Shown: one piece after another, positions 14,146 through 23,104 of the stretch
Position numbering within the stretch: the stretch's first letter is position 1
How the letters are laid out: each line of letters opens with the position of its first letter
Source of the DNA: Candidatus Binatia bacterium
GTDB lineage: Bacteria > Desulfobacterota_B > Binatia > UBA9968 > JAJDTQ01
NCBI GenBank assembly: GCA_022827045.1
Contig: JAJDTQ010000116.1
Span: 1 to 24,219, forward strand
Reading direction: 5' to 3'
DNA length: 24,219 nucleotides
Notes under the pieces: model-generated
What the model was told of the DNA's origin: nothing
Databases searched by the model: none
What the model saw: only the letters and a program-made list of their open reading frames with translations
Made by a program: the position numbers and the translations under genes

Positions 14146-16794
14146 ATGACGTCCGGCAAAGAGATACGCGACAGCTTCCTCGACTTCTTCAAGGACAAGA
14201 CCCACACCGTGGTGCAGAGCTCGTCGCTGGTGCCGGCGCAGGATCCCACCCTGCTGTTCACCAACGCAGGCATGGTGCAGTTCAAGAACATCTTCCTGGG
14301 GGTGGAGCAGGCCGCGTTCAAGCGCGCCGCCAGCGCCCAGAAATGCCTGCGCATCAGCGGCAAGCACAACGACCTGGAGTCGGTGGGGCGGGACACCTAC
14401 CACCACACCTTCTTCGAAATGCTCGGGAACTGGTCCTTCGGCGACTACTACAAGGAAGAGGCCATTGCTTGGGCCTGGGAGCTTCTCACCGGGGTATGGG
14501 GGCTGCCCAAGGACAAGCTCTACGCCACGGTGTTCCGCACCGACGACGAGGCCGAGGAGTTGTGGCATCGCATTACCGGCCTGCCGCCCGAGCGGGTGCA
14601 GCGTTTCGACGAGAAGGACAACTTCTGGGAGATGGGCGATACCGGACCCTGCGGGCCGTGTAGCGAGATCCACCTGGATCGGGGCCCCGAAGCCTGCGAC
14701 CACAAGGGCGAGGCCGGGCACGTTTGTGCCGTCAACGGCGACTGCGCCCGCTACATCGAGCTCTGGAATCTGGTCTTCATCCAGTACAACCGCGACGCGA
14801 AAGGAGATCTCGACGAGCTTCCCGCCAAGCACGTCGACACCGGCATGGGGATGGAGCGCATTACCGCGGTGCTCCAGGGGGTCTTCTCCAACTACGACGT
14901 GGACCTGCTGCACGACATCGTCGCCGCCACCGAGGAGCTGGCCGGCAAGGCCTACGGCGAGAACGACGACGCGGACGTGTCGTTCCGCGTCATCGCCGAT
15001 CACACCAGGGCGGTGAGCTGTCTCATCGCCGACGGCGTGTTGCCGAGTAACGACGGCCGCGGCTACGTGCTGCGCCGGCTGCTCCGGCGGGCCGCGCGCC
15101 ACGGGCGGCTCCTGGGCTTCGAGGAGCCGTTCCTGTTCAGGCTGGTGGAGCCCGCGGCCGGGGTGCTGGGCGATGCCTACCCCGAGGTGCGCGCCGAGGC
15201 GGAACGCATCGAGCAGACCGTCCGGGGAGAAGAAGGGCGCTTCGCCGACACCCTGGACAAGGGGCTGGTGCTGTTGGAGGACTCGCTGGCGGAACTGCGC
15301 AAGACCGGCGGACAGTCGCTACCGGGGGACGTGGCCTTCCGCCTCTACGACACCTACGGCTTTCCCGTGGATCTGACCGAGGACATCCTGCGGAGCGAGG
15401 GCATCGCCGTCGACCACAAGGGCTTTGAGCGGCTGATGGAGGAGCAACGGACGCGGGGGCGGGCCGCCCGGGAAACCGCCGGTCACGGCGAGGGTCTGAA
15501 CGTGACCGGAGCGCTGCCCCGCAGCCTTTTCCTGGGCTACGACCGCCTGAAGCACGAGTCACGGGTGACCGGGCTCTATCGCGGCGACGCGCCGGCGGAA
15601 GAGGCCGAGGAAGGCGATGCGGTGGAGCTGATCGTCGAGGAGACGCCGTTCTACGCCGAGGCCGGCGGCCAAGTGGGGGACGCGGGCCTCATCCGCACGG
15701 AGCGAGGCGATACGGTGGAAGTGCTGGACACGTGGCACCCGACGCCGGAGGTGTCGGTGCATCGCGGCAAGGTCGTCAGCGGCCGTGTCGCGGCCGGGGA
15801 CACCGTGGAGTTGGCGGTGGACGGCGAGCGGCGCCAGCGCGCCATGCTGAACCACTCGGCCACCCACATCCTGCACGCGGTGCTGCGGGAGAGGCTGGGA
15901 GCGAACGTGCGTCAGGCCGGCTCGCTGGTGGCGCCGGACCGGCTGCGGTTCGACTTCACCCACGACGGCCCCGTGGATCCCGAGACCCTGGAGCGCATCG
16001 AGCGGGAAGTGAACCAACGGATTCGGGAAAACGGCGGGGTCTCCACCGAGGAAATGGACTACGACGACGCCATCCGCGCGGGCGCCATGGCGTTCTTCGG
16101 CGACAAGTACGGCGACCGCGTGCGGGTGGTGCGCATCGGCGACTTCTCCACCGAGCTTTGCGGCGGCACGCACATCCAACAGGCCGGGGACATAGGCCTG
16201 TTCCGGCTGAGCGCCGAGGGCGGCGTGTCCGCAGGGGTGCGGCGCATCGAGGCGCTCACCGGCGCCAGCGCCTACGGCGTGATGCGCGCCTACGACGCGG
16301 TGCTCGCCGAGGTCAACGGGTTGCTGCGCAGCACCAACGAGGATGCCGCGGAGAAGGTGCGGCGGTTGCTTGAGCGGCAGAAGGAGCTCGAACGCCAAGT
16401 GGCCGAGCTCAAGGGGCAGCTCGGGCAGAACCGGGTGCCCGAGCTTCTCGGCAGGGCGCAGAAGAACGCCGCGGGCGCGAGCTACATCATCGAGAAGGTC
16501 GAGGGACTGGACGGCAGACAACTCCGGGACACCGTGGACCAGCTCCGGCAGCAAATGCCGGGCGCCTTCGTGTTCCTTGCCTGTCCCGGCGACAAGAACG
16601 TGATGCTCGCGGCCGGCGCCGGCAGCGACCTGGACGGGCGCTATCACGCCGGAGACATCATCAAGCAGGTGGCGCCGGCCGTCGGCGGCGGCGGCGGCGG
16701 CCGCGCGGACTTCGCCCAGGCGGGCGGCAAGCAGCCGCAGAAAACCGACGAGGCGCTGCGCCTGGCCCGGGAGATCGTGTCGAAGATCTCCTGA
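14146..16794 (+). CDS. alaS: Alanine--tRNA ligase
   Basis: An 882-residue class II synthetase that charges tRNA-Ala with alanine. In order: the N-terminal catalytic domain (TSGKEIRDSFLDFFKDK, KCLRISGKHNDLESVGRDTYHHTFFEMLGNWSFGDYYKE, split by motif 2, and EMGDTGPCGPCSEIH); the tRNA-recognition region; the editing domain with zinc/active-site residues H570 and H574 (HSATH) and C672 and H676 (CGGTH), which clears mis-charged Ser/Gly-tRNA; a coiled coil near 735-765; and the C-Ala domain ending GGGGGGRADFAQAGG. Length is typical. The ATG at 14146 has AAGGGG 4-5 nt upstream; an in-frame ATG at 14113 lacks a site and adds non-homologous residues. It is part of a recA-alaS-phoH-ybeY run. Confidence 0.98.
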   Translation: MTSGKEIRDSFLDFFKDKTHTVVQSSSLVPAQDPTLLFTNAGMVQFKNIFLGVEQAAFKRAASAQKCLRISGKHNDLESVGRDTYHHTFFEMLGNWSFGDYYKEEAIAWAWELLTGVWGLPKDKLYATVFRTDDEAEELWHRITGLPPERVQRFDEKDNFWEMGDTGPCGPCSEIHLDRGPEACDHKGEAGHVCAVNGDCARYIELWNLVFIQYNRDAKGDLDELPAKHVDTGMGMERITAVLQGVFSNYDVDLLHDIVAATEELAGKAYGENDDADVSFRVIADHTRAVSCLIADGVLPSNDGRGYVLRRLLRRAARHGRLLGFEEPFLFRLVEPAAGVLGDAYPEVRAEAERIEQTVRGEEGRFADTLDKGLVLLEDSLAELRKTGGQSLPGDVAFRLYDTYGFPVDLTEDILRSEGIAVDHKGFERLMEEQRTRGRAARETAGHGEGLNVTGALPRSLFLGYDRLKHESRVTGLYRGDAPAEEAEEGDAVELIVEETPFYAEAGGQVGDAGLIRTERGDTVEVLDTWHPTPEVSVHRGKVVSGRVAAGDTVELAVDGERRQRAMLNHSATHILHAVLRERLGANVRQAGSLVAPDRLRFDFTHDGPVDPETLERIEREVNQRIRENGGVSTEEMDYDDAIRAGAMAFFGDKYGDRVRVVRIGDFSTELCGGTHIQQAGDIGLFRLSAEGGVSAGVRRIEALTGASAYGVMRAYDAVLAEVNGLLRSTNEDAAEKVRRLLERQKELERQVAELKGQLGQNRVPELLGRAQKNAAGASYIIEKVEGLDGRQLRDTVDQLRQQMPGAFVFLACPGDKNVMLAAGAGSDLDGRYHAGDIIKQVAPAVGGGGGGRADFAQAGGKQPQKTDEALRLAREIVSKIS

Positions 16795-16805
16795 CGAGGG
16801 AGGGA

Positions 16806-17804
16806 GTGAGTCAAGCGACCATCGAGAGCATGCTGCAGGTGCCTCACCTGGCATTCAACGACCCGCGGCTGTTCCGGGAGCTTCTGGGCAACCAGGACGA
16901 GCACCTGAAGATCGCGCAGCGGGCGTTGGGCGTGAAGTTCCGGGTGCACGGCACCGAGATGGAGATCCAGGGCGACCCGCCGGAGGCGGAACTGGCGCGG
17001 GAAGTCATGCGCCAGCTCTATGGGCTGCTGGAGCGGGGCTATCCGGTGTACGGCAGCGACGTCGACTACGCCATCCGCATCCTCAGCAGCAACAGCAAGG
17101 CGAACCTGCAGGAGATTTTCCTTGACACCATCTACATCTCCTCCCACAAGCGCACCATCACCCCCAAGAGCGTCGCACAGAAGAGCTACATCGACGCCAT
17201 CCGCCGCTACGACATCGTCTTCGGCATCGGTCCGGCCGGGACCGGCAAGACCTATCTCGCCATGGCCATGGCCGTGTCCGAGTTGATGAAGAACAACTAC
17301 GCCCGGATCATCCTCACCCGCCCGGCAGTGGAGGCCGGCGAGAAGCTCGGCTTCCTGCCCGGCGACCTGGCCGAGAAGGTCAACCCCTACCTGCGGCCCC
17401 TGTACGACGCCATGCACGACATGGTGGACTTCGACAAGGCCCGGCGCCTGCTGGAGCGGGGCAGCATCGAGGTGGCCCCCCTGGCCTTCATGCGCGGCCG
17501 CACCCTGAACGACTCCTTCGTCATCCTGGACGAGGGACAGAACACCACCCCCGAGCAGATGAAGATGTTCCTCACCCGGTTGGGCTACGGCTCCAAGGCG
17601 GTGATCACCGGCGACGTGACCCAGATCGACCTTCCCGCCGGCCGTCTCTCGGGGCTCAAGGAGGCCTGGCGCATCCTGCGGGGGGTGGAGGGCATCCGCT
17701 TCATCACCTTCACCGAGAAGGACGTGGCCCGGCACCGGCTGGTGCAGGACATCATCTCCGCCTACGAGCGCGACACCCGGCAAGACGAAGAACCGGATGG
17801 GTGA
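16806..17804 (+). CDS. phoH: PhoH family P-loop ATPase (PhoH/YbeZ)
   Basis: A 332-residue cytoplasmic NTPase. An N-terminal KH-like region ([25 protein letters not shown]) precedes the P-loop domain: Walker A GPAGTGKT (142-149), [16 protein letters not shown], Walker [22 protein letters not shown], and GDVTQIDLP. YbeZ-type PhoH proteins bind nucleotide and partner the rRNA-processing nuclease YbeY, which is encoded next and overlaps by 8 nt. The start is GTG at 16806 with GAGGG 5 nt upstream; an ATG at 16830 is an alternative. It lies 11 bp after alaS, so the genes are probably co-transcribed. Confidence 0.97.
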   Translation: MSQATIESMLQVPHLAFNDPRLFRELLGNQDEHLKIAQRALGVKFRVHGTEMEIQGDPPEAELAREVMRQLYGLLERGYPVYGSDVDYAIRILSSNSKANLQEIFLDTIYISSHKRTITPKSVAQKSYIDAIRRYDIVFGIGPAGTGKTYLAMAMAVSELMKNNYARIILTRPAVEAGEKLGFLPGDLAEKVNPYLRPLYDAMHDMVDFDKARRLLERGSIEVAPLAFMRGRTLNDSFVILDEGQNTTPEQMKMFLTRLGYGSKAVITGDVTQIDLPAGRLSGLKEAWRILRGVEGIRFITFTEKDVARHRLVQDIISAYERDTRQDEEPDG

Positions 17805-18252
17805 CGGGGCCGTCACCGTCGATGTGGCGCGCCGGGGAGCCGCGCGGAACGTACCCGTGCGCGGCTTCAAGGACAAGGCGCGCCGGATCCTGCGACTGCT
17901 GGAGTTGGAGAACTGCGAGCTCAGCGTGGCGCTGGTGGGTGACCAGGAGATCCGCCTTCTAAACAATCGCTACCGGTCTCTCGACGAGCCCACCGACGTG
18001 CTTTCGTTCCCGGTGGAGGAGCCGCTGCCGTCCGGTTCACGGGTCATCGGCGACGTGATCATCTCCGTGGAGAAGGCGGCGAGGCAGGCGCGGCAACGGC
18101 GGCGGTCCTTCGCGGATGAGCTGGAAGTGCTGCTCATCCACGGCATCCTGCACAACCTGGGCTACGACCATGAACGTTCGCCCGAGGACGAGCGCGAGAT
18201 GAGGGCCATGGAGCGGCGCCTGCGCAGGGCGCTCAAGTCCGGCAAGACATAG
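17797..18252 (+). CDS. ybeY: Endoribonuclease YbeY (rRNA maturation factor)
   Basis: A 151-residue zinc-dependent endoribonuclease acting in 16S rRNA 3'-end maturation and 70S quality control. The signature [11 protein letters not shown] gives metal ligands H115, H119 and H125; upstream are the family segments [18 protein letters not shown] and [10 protein letters not shown]. The N-terminal strands are short, and total length is typical (about 150). The ATG overlaps the end of phoH (ATGGGTGA), a sign of translational coupling. The Asn in [11 protein letters not shown] replaces the more usual Leu and is outside the metal ligands. Confidence 0.96.
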   Translation: MGDGAVTVDVARRGAARNVPVRGFKDKARRILRLLELENCELSVALVGDQEIRLLNNRYRSLDEPTDVLSFPVEEPLPSGSRVIGDVIISVEKAARQARQRRRSFADELEVLLIHGILHNLGYDHERSPEDEREMRAMERRLRRALKSGKT

Positions 18253-18293
18253 GGGTCAGTTCACGGACTTGCAGACGTGCTCGGGCGGCTCTT

Positions 18294-18322
18294 TTGTCGT
18301 CTGTGAGGACATCCGTTATATT
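18294..18322 (+). promoter_or_regulatory. Candidate sigma70-type promoter for prfB
   Basis: TTGTCG (18294-18299) and TATATT (18317-18322) are separated by 17 bp, with 4/6 and 5/6 matches to consensus, in the 117-bp gap between ybeY and prfB. The start codon at 18370 is 48 bp downstream. prfB may therefore be expressed independently of the recA-to-ybeY run. Confidence 0.4.
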
Positions 18323-18369
18323 GAGGACTATCACCGGGACATTGAGATCGCCCGCCGTGGGAGCCCGCC

Positions 18370-19471
18370 ATGTTTGAAGAAGCGCGCGAACAACTGACAC
18401 AACTCGAAGACAAGCTCGGCCAGCTACGGAGGCGTCTTTGACGTCGACGGCAAGCAGAAGCGCATCGACGAGCTGGTAGCCCTCACCGCCAAGCCCGACT
18501 TCTGGAACGACGCCGACAAGGCCCAGGAGATCCTCAAGGAACAGTCCCTGCTCCGGGAGGCGGTGGACGAGTACGGCAAGTGCCACTCCGACATCGAGGA
18601 GGCGCGCCTCTTTCTGGAGCTGGCCGAGGAGGAGAACGACTCCGAGGCCTTGGAAGAGACGGAAACGCGTCTACGGGAAGTCACCGACAACCTGGCGGAC
18701 ATGGAGCTTCGCCAGCTACTCGGCGGCGCCGACGACCGCCGGGACGCCATCGTCACGCTTCATCCGGGGGCCGGCGGCACCGAGTCCCAGGACTGGGCCG
18801 AGATGCTGCTGCGCATGTACCTGCGCTGGGGCGACCGACGCGGCTACAAGACCGAGATCATGGAGTATCAGCCGGGCGAGGAGGCGGGCCTCAAGCGGGT
18901 CACCTTCACCATCGCCGGCGACTACGCCTACGGCTACCTGAAGTGCGAGGCCGGCATCCACCGGCTGGTGCGCATCTCTCCGTTCGACGCCAATTCCCGG
19001 CGCCACACTTCCTTCGCCTCGGTCTTCGTCTACCCCGAGATCGACGACAACATCGACGTGGAACTCAACGAGTCCGACCTGCGCATCGACACCTACCGCG
19101 CCAGCGGCGCCGGCGGCCAGCACGTCAACAAGACCGACTCCGCGGTGCGCATCACCCACCTGCCCACCAACATCGTGGTGGCCTGCCAGAACGAGCGCTC
19201 ACAGCACAAGAACAAGGCCATGGCCATGCGCATCCTGCGCTCCCGGCTCTACGAGCTGGAAGTGGAGAAGCAGCGGGAGATGATGGACAGCTACGCGAAG
19301 GCCAAGAAGGACATCGCCTGGGGCAGCCAGATACGCTCCTATGTCCTGCACCCCTACCGCATGGTCAAGGACCACCGCACCAACGTGGAGATCGGCAACG
19401 CCGACGCCGTCCTCGACGGCGACATCGACCGCTTCATCCAGAGCTGCCTGATGGAAGGGGAGGAGGGCTAA
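18370..19471 (+). CDS. prfB: Peptide chain release factor 2, with +1 programmed frameshift
   Basis: RF2 recognises UGA and UAA stop codons and triggers peptide release. The gene is split: ATG 18370 reads 23 codons to CTT (18436-18438), then an in-frame TGA (18439-18441). A +1 shift skips T18439 and reading resumes at GAC 18440 through to 19471, giving a 366-residue protein (E. coli RF2 is 365). The fused protein matches RF2 across the junction ([19 protein letters not shown]). The stop-recognition motif SPF is at 203-205, which marks RF2 and not RF1, and the catalytic GGQ is at 248-250 ([18 protein letters not shown]). No ORF caller will join the two parts automatically; this is regulation, not a pseudogene. 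Downstream it converges on fhs. Confidence 0.97.
18427..18442 (+). promoter_or_regulatory. prfB +1 frameshift signal
   Basis: The internal Shine-Dalgarno GGAGG (18428-18432) is 3 nt before the slippery CTT codon, which is followed by TGA and C (CTTTGAC, 18436-18442). This is the same arrangement as in E. coli prfB, including the weak UGA-C stop context. When RF2 is scarce the ribosome pauses at UGA and slips forward, so RF2 limits its own synthesis. Confidence 0.95.
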
Positions 19472-19537
19472 CGGAAGGCGGCGGAAATCTCAGGGCCTCT
19501 CCTCGATCACAGGTCGCTTCGTAGGTACGGCGCAACC

Positions 19538-21211
19538 TCAGAAGAGACCCTCTACCTGTCCCTGGGCGTTGATGTGGATGCTCTCGGCGGCCGGCGTCCT
19601 GGGCAGGCCCGGCATGGTCATCATGTCGCCGCAAATGGCCACCACGAACTCCGCGCCCGCGGACAGGCGCAGTTCGCGCACCTGCACCTCGTGGCCCTCC
19701 GGGGCGCCCTTGAGGGCGGGGTCGGTGGAGAAACTGTACTGGGTCTTGGCCATGCACACCGGATAGTGGCCGTAGCCGCCGTCCTGTAGAGCCTTGAAGC
19801 GGTTGCGCACCGCCGGCGTGGCGGTGACGCCCCCGGCGTGGTAAATGCGCTTCGCCACCGTCTCGACCTTGTCCCACAGCGGCATGTCGTCGGGATACAG
19901 GGGACGGAAGGCCGCCTCTCCCGCCTCGACAACCTCCACCACCCGGCGCGCGAGGGCTTCGGTGCCGGCGCTGCCGTCGGCCCAGTGGGTGCACACCAGG
20001 GCCTGGACGTCCTGCGCGGTCGCGACCTCCGTCACCGCCTGGAGTTCGGCCTCCGTGTCGGTGGGGAACCGGTTCACGGCCACCACTGCCGGCACCCCGA
20101 ACTGCCGCACGTTGGCGAGATGGCGCGCCAGGTTGGCGCCGCCCGCCTTGACCGCGGCCACGTTCTCGTCCCCGAGAGCGGCCGGCGCCACGCCGCCGTG
20201 CATCTTCAGCGCCCGCGCCGTGGCCACCACCACGACGGCGTCAGGCGCGAGGCCGGCCTTGCGGCACTTGATGTCGAAGAACTTCTCGGCGCCCAGGTCC
20301 GCGCCGAAACCCGCTTCGGTCACCACGTAGTCGGCGAGCTTGAGGGCGGTGCGGGTGGCGATGAGCGAATTGCACCCGTGGGCGATGTTGGCGAACGGCC
20401 CGCCGTGGATGATGGCGGGACTGTTCTCCAGGGTCTGGACCAGGTTGGGGGCGAGAGCATCCTTGAGCAGGACGGTCATGGCTCCGTCCGCCTTCAGGTC
20501 GCGGGCCGTGACCCACTCCCGGGCGCGGGTCTGCCCCACCACGATGTTGCCCAGGCGGCGCTGGAGGTCGGCCAGGTCCGCGGCCAGACAGAAGATCGCC
20601 ATCACTTCCGAAGCGACGGTGATGTCGAAGCCGTCGCTGCGCGGGAACCCGTTGCCGAGCCCGCCGAGGGAACAGACGATCTCGCGCAGCGCGCGATCGT
20701 TCATGTCCACCACGCGCCGCCAGGAGATGCGGCGGGCGTCCAGCCCCAGCGCGTTGCCCTGGTGGATGTGGTTGTCGATGAGCGCGGCAAGCAGGTTGTT
20801 GGCGGCGCCGATGGCGTGAAAGTCGCCGGTGAAGTGCAGGTTGATGTCCTCCATGGGCACCACCTGCGCGTACCCTCCGCCCGCCGCCCCGCCCTTCATC
20901 CCGAAACACGGCCCGAGGCTCGGCTCACGGAGACAGACCACCGTCTCCTTGCCGATGCGGTTCAGCCCATCGGCCAGACCCACCGACGTGGTGGTCTTGC
21001 CCTCGCCGGCAGGCGTCGGCGTGACCGCGGTGACGAGCACGAGTTTGCCATTCTCGCGGTCGGAGAGGGAACCGATGTAGGAGAGGTCGATCTTCGCCTT
21101 GGTGTGTCCGTAGGGCAGCAGCGCCTCCCGTGGAACCCCGAGGCGGTCGCCGATCTCCGCGATCGGCTTGAGCGTCGATTTCCGCGCGATCTCGATGTCG
21201 CTCTTTGCCAT
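19538..21211 (-). CDS. fhs: Formate--tetrahydrofolate ligase
   Basis: A 557-residue cytoplasmic enzyme making 10-formyl-THF from formate, THF and ATP. The P-loop TPAGEGKT is at 66-73 in [23 protein letters not shown] (motif centred on the P-loop). The Gly-rich [32 protein letters not shown] (central [14 protein letters not shown]), [16 protein letters not shown], and [19 protein letters not shown] blocks are all present and uninterrupted. Length matches the family. The ATG at 21211 follows GGGAGGGG, a strong ribosome site. It feeds one-carbon units to purine, serine or acetogenic/glyoxylate-linked pathways. No fold or other C1 gene is adjacent, so a full Wood-Ljungdahl branch cannot be inferred. 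It is 35 bp downstream of the Spy-like gene on the same strand. Confidence 0.97.
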   Translation of the reverse strand: MAKSDIEIARKSTLKPIAEIGDRLGVPREALLPYGHTKAKIDLSYIGSLSDRENGKLVLVTAVTPTPAGEGKTTTSVGLADGLNRIGKETVVCLREPSLGPCFGMKGGAAGGGYAQVVPMEDINLHFTGDFHAIGAANNLLAALIDNHIHQGNALGLDARRISWRRVVDMNDRALREIVCSLGGLGNGFPRSDGFDITVASEVMAIFCLAADLADLQRRLGNIVVGQTRAREWVTARDLKADGAMTVLLKDALAPNLVQTLENSPAIIHGGPFANIAHGCNSLIATRTALKLADYVVTEAGFGADLGAEKFFDIKCRKAGLAPDAVVVVATARALKMHGGVAPAALGDENVAAVKAGGANLARHLANVRQFGVPAVVAVNRFPTDTEAELQAVTEVATAQDVQALVCTHWADGSAGTEALARRVVEVVEAGEAAFRPLYPDDMPLWDKVETVAKRIYHAGGVTATPAVRNRFKALQDGGYGHYPVCMAKTQYSFSTDPALKGAPEGHEVQVRELRLSAGAEFVVAICGDMMTMPGLPRTPAAESIHINAQGQVEGLF

Positions 21212-21246
21212 GACCCCTCCCCCGGTTGCCGGGTCCCGGCTCGGCT

Positions 21247-21783
21247 TCAGTGCCGGTACCCTCGGAGCCGGTCGTAACGCTCGATCTGCTCGGCAGTGAG
21301 TTCACGGGTGCTCTCGATGTGGGCGAGCAGGTGGATGGCCCGGAGTTGTCCACGCATGATTCCGAGATGCTCGGTCATGCGGTTGGTTTCCGCCTCGGTG
21401 GGCCGCCCCGCGGCGAACAGGTTCGCAAGGTGCGACTCCGCCTGTAGTATGGCTTCGCCCTTGGCGATGGCCCTGGTCTTCATTTTCGCGTGAATCGCCT
21501 CGATGCGTACGATCTGTTCCCGTGTGAGATTGAGGTCGGCCTTGAAATCGAGAAGGTGTCTCGGCCCGGGGAAACTGTTCAGTTCGGCGGCGCGCGCAAG
21601 GCCCATGCCCTCGCCGTTCCGCAACTCGCGCACCTCGTCGGGCGTAAGGGTTGCAACCTCGGCGCTTTGGGTATGCGCGTAGGGGGACGCCGTGTGATCA
21701 TGCTGCGCCAACGCCCCCGTCGCTGTGAGGGCGAGGAGGCTGATACCGCCAAACAATCCAAACGTCGTTGTCGTAGTGGTCAT
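21247..21783 (-). CDS. Spy/CpxP-like periplasmic protein
   Basis: A 178-residue exported protein. The signal peptide is a Thr-rich start then [19 protein letters not shown], with cleavage near residues 26/27. The mature part starts with a His-rich segment ([13 protein letters not shown]), then [24 protein letters not shown], and two LTxxQ-like motifs, LTREQ (86-90) and LTAEQ (162-166), in a helical body. Spy/CpxP-type proteins are ATP-independent chaperones or metal-sensing regulators in the periplasm. The AELN-x-x-PGP-x-H segment defines a subgroup whose function I do not know. The ATG at 21783 has GGAG 8 nt upstream. It is probably co-transcribed with fhs. The N-terminal His may bind metal (inference). 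Confidence 0.8.
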   Translation of the reverse strand: MTTTTTTFGLFGGISLLALTATGALAQHDHTASPYAHTQSAEVATLTPDEVRELRNGEGMGLARAAELNSFPGPRHLLDFKADLNLTREQIVRIEAIHAKMKTRAIAKGEAILQAESHLANLFAAGRPTEAETNRMTEHLGIMRGQLRAIHLLAHIESTRELTAEQIERYDRLRGYRH

Positions 21784-21855
21784 CGTCGAGACTCCGTGGC
21801 TGCGCCTACGCTTCCACGCTGCTACTCATGGGCAGTGAACTCGGGGACACGGTCG

Positions 21856-21877
21856 GGTTGGTCAACAACGACCAACC
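21856..21877. promoter_or_regulatory. Perfect inverted repeat upstream of the Spy-like gene
   Basis: GGTTGGTC (21856-21863) and GACCAACC (21870-21877) form a perfect 8-bp dyad with a 6-bp centre, 73-94 bp upstream of the Spy-like ATG and about 190 bp beyond the end of the NIPSNAP gene. Symmetry and position suit an operator. No T-run follows on either strand, so a Rho-independent terminator is less likely. The rest of the 283-bp gap (21784-22066) holds only a small direct repeat, TGTGTAGG at 21939 and 21950. Confidence 0.4.
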
Positions 21878-22066
21878 ATAGCATTGATAGTGGGGAGAGC
21901 GGCGCGGTGATCCCTGTCGATCGCGGGAACAACGTCTTTGTGTAGGCTCTGTGTAGGTCTCGTCGCTCACGCGCCGCCCGGCGCCGGCAGTTTGGGATCG
22001 TGCACCAAACAACCGGCCGAGCGGCACGTGAGGCGATCCGGACGCCTGAGTAGCAACGGGGCTCAA

Positions 22067-22681
22067 CTAGTGCAGCGGCGAGAAGGACGCTGGCACGACG
22101 ATGGAGTTCTCCTGGTGGAGCAGCATCTCGCGGGTGGCGGGTGGCCAGTTGGGAAGCTGCATGGCCTCGGCGCGGAGCCGGCTGCGCTCGCCCATGTCCT
22201 TGTACGCCCAGATGTGCACCCACTGGTTGAGCGCGCCGTAGGTCGTGTACCAGGCGGCTGCCAGAGGCGAGATCTTGACCCGGTCCTCGATGCACTCCTG
22301 CCAGCGCTCGATCAGCGCCGGGATGGAACCCGGATGGACCGTGTAGGTGCGGATCTCGTAGATGTTGCCCAACTCGCGGGGCTCCAGCGGCGGAGAGAAG
22401 GGCGCCGCCTGGAAAACCTTGCTCTCCTGGGTCACCATGAACTCGCGTACCTTGGGCGGCCAGTGACCGGTGGCCCGGGCCTCGGCGCCGATGCGGTCCT
22501 TCTCCTCGAAGCTGTCGTAGGGCCAGATGTGGATGACCTGGTTCAGCGGCCCCACCTCCGAATGAAAGAACGCCCCCAGCGGGGAAATCTTGGCGCGGTG
22601 CTCCAGCCCTTCCTCGAAAGCCTTCTCGAAGTCCGGCGTTTTGCCGGGCTTGAGCGTATAGGTTCTCATCTCGATGATCAT
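22067..22681 (-). CDS. NIPSNAP family protein with two NIPSNAP domains
   Basis: A 204-residue protein made of two homologous halves of the ferredoxin-like (dimeric alpha/beta barrel) fold. The first half begins IIEMRTYTLKPGKTPDFEKAF (key EMRTYTLKPG) and the second EIRTYTVHPGSIPALIERW. Both contain the SPLxAxxxxxxGxLNQxxHIWxYxx block: LGAFFHSEVGPLNQVIHIWPY and LAAAWYTTYGALNQWVHIWAY. The ATG at 22681 has AGGAGG upstream. Bacterial NIPSNAP proteins have no settled biochemical role; they are often found near catabolic or acyl-CoA genes. Internal duplication lets one chain form the dimer-like unit. Its neighbours give no operon clue. Confidence 0.92.
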   Translation of the reverse strand: MIIEMRTYTLKPGKTPDFEKAFEEGLEHRAKISPLGAFFHSEVGPLNQVIHIWPYDSFEEKDRIGAEARATGHWPPKVREFMVTQESKVFQAAPFSPPLEPRELGNIYEIRTYTVHPGSIPALIERWQECIEDRVKISPLAAAWYTTYGALNQWVHIWAYKDMGERSRLRAEAMQLPNWPPATREMLLHQENSIVVPASFSPLH

Positions 22682-22797
22682 GTGTTTCCTCCTGAGATCT
22701 GCCGGTGAAGTCTGCCCCCTTTCTTTCCGTTTTGGCGGGCAAATGCAAGCCCCGGCGATGCTGTAGAATGCGCGAAGTGGGGACCGGCTTGGCGGGA

Positions 22798-22821
22798 CGG
22801 CGCAGCGGGGACGCTGCGCCG
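22798..22821 (-). terminator. Strong hairpin between the small membrane protein and NIPSNAP genes
   Basis: A perfect 10-bp stem (CGGCGCAGCG at 22798-22807 with CGCTGCGCCG at 22812-22821) around a 4-nt loop, 22 bp past the stop of the upstream minus-strand gene. Location suits a transcript end, but the stem is not followed by a T-run, so it may be an mRNA-stabilising hairpin or an imperfect or Rho-assisted terminator. Confidence 0.35.
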
Positions 22822-22843
22822 GCGGGTGAGGGAACAGTATGCG

Positions 22844-23104
22844 CTAAGTGCTCGATTCTCCGGGTTCGGTGCGGGGAGCAGGCTCTCCGTGACGTGTGAG
22901 AATGCCCTCCATCCGCCCCACGCGGCCGGTAAGGTCGGTCACACGGTCCACCAGCCAGTTCAAACGACTCTTGACTTCGTCCAAGTCCCTGTCAATACGT
23001 GCGAAGTGTTTCTGCGCATCGGCCTTGTCCGACCGGCTCACCCGCCAAATGAACAATCCGAGCGCCACTCCTACGCCAAAGATCGCGATCATCTCGTTGC
23101 TCAT
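22844..23104 (-). CDS. Small single-pass membrane protein with coiled coil
   Basis: An 86-residue protein. Residues about 4-22 (EMIAIFGVGVALGLFIWRV) form one hydrophobic transmembrane helix. The rest is charged with heptad-like spacing (IDRDLDEVKSRLNWLVDRVTDLTGRVGRMEGIL, best seen from DLDEV to RMEGIL), suggesting an alpha-helical coiled coil, followed by a short Pro-rich tail. The layout of an N-terminal TM plus RMxxLEGLL-type helix recurs in small uncharacterised proteobacterial proteins. Function unknown. ATG 23104 is preceded by a weak AAGGGATGG site. The gene lies between uvrA and NIPSNAP on the same strand, 136 bp from uvrA. Confidence 0.75.
   Translation of the reverse strand: MSNEMIAIFGVGVALGLFIWRVSRSDKADAQKHFARIDRDLDEVKSRLNWLVDRVTDLTGRVGRMEGILTRHGEPAPRTEPGESST

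Noticed and set aside
18254..18369. A short open reading (around VCEDIRYIEDYHRDIEIARRG) in the ybeY-prfB gap as a small gene
   Set aside because: It has no start codon with a ribosome site, no known similarity, and overlaps a promoter-like sequence and the prfB start.
18370..18441. Premature TGA in prfB as a disrupting mutation (pseudogene)
   Set aside because: GGAGG, CTT and TGA-C spacing match the RF2 autoregulatory frameshift, and the +1 frame continues as intact RF2.
21822..22748. A 308-codon minus-strand frame overlapping NIPSNAP
   Set aside because: Same strand as NIPSNAP but a different frame; the NIPSNAP frame has a strong ribosome site and two clear domains.
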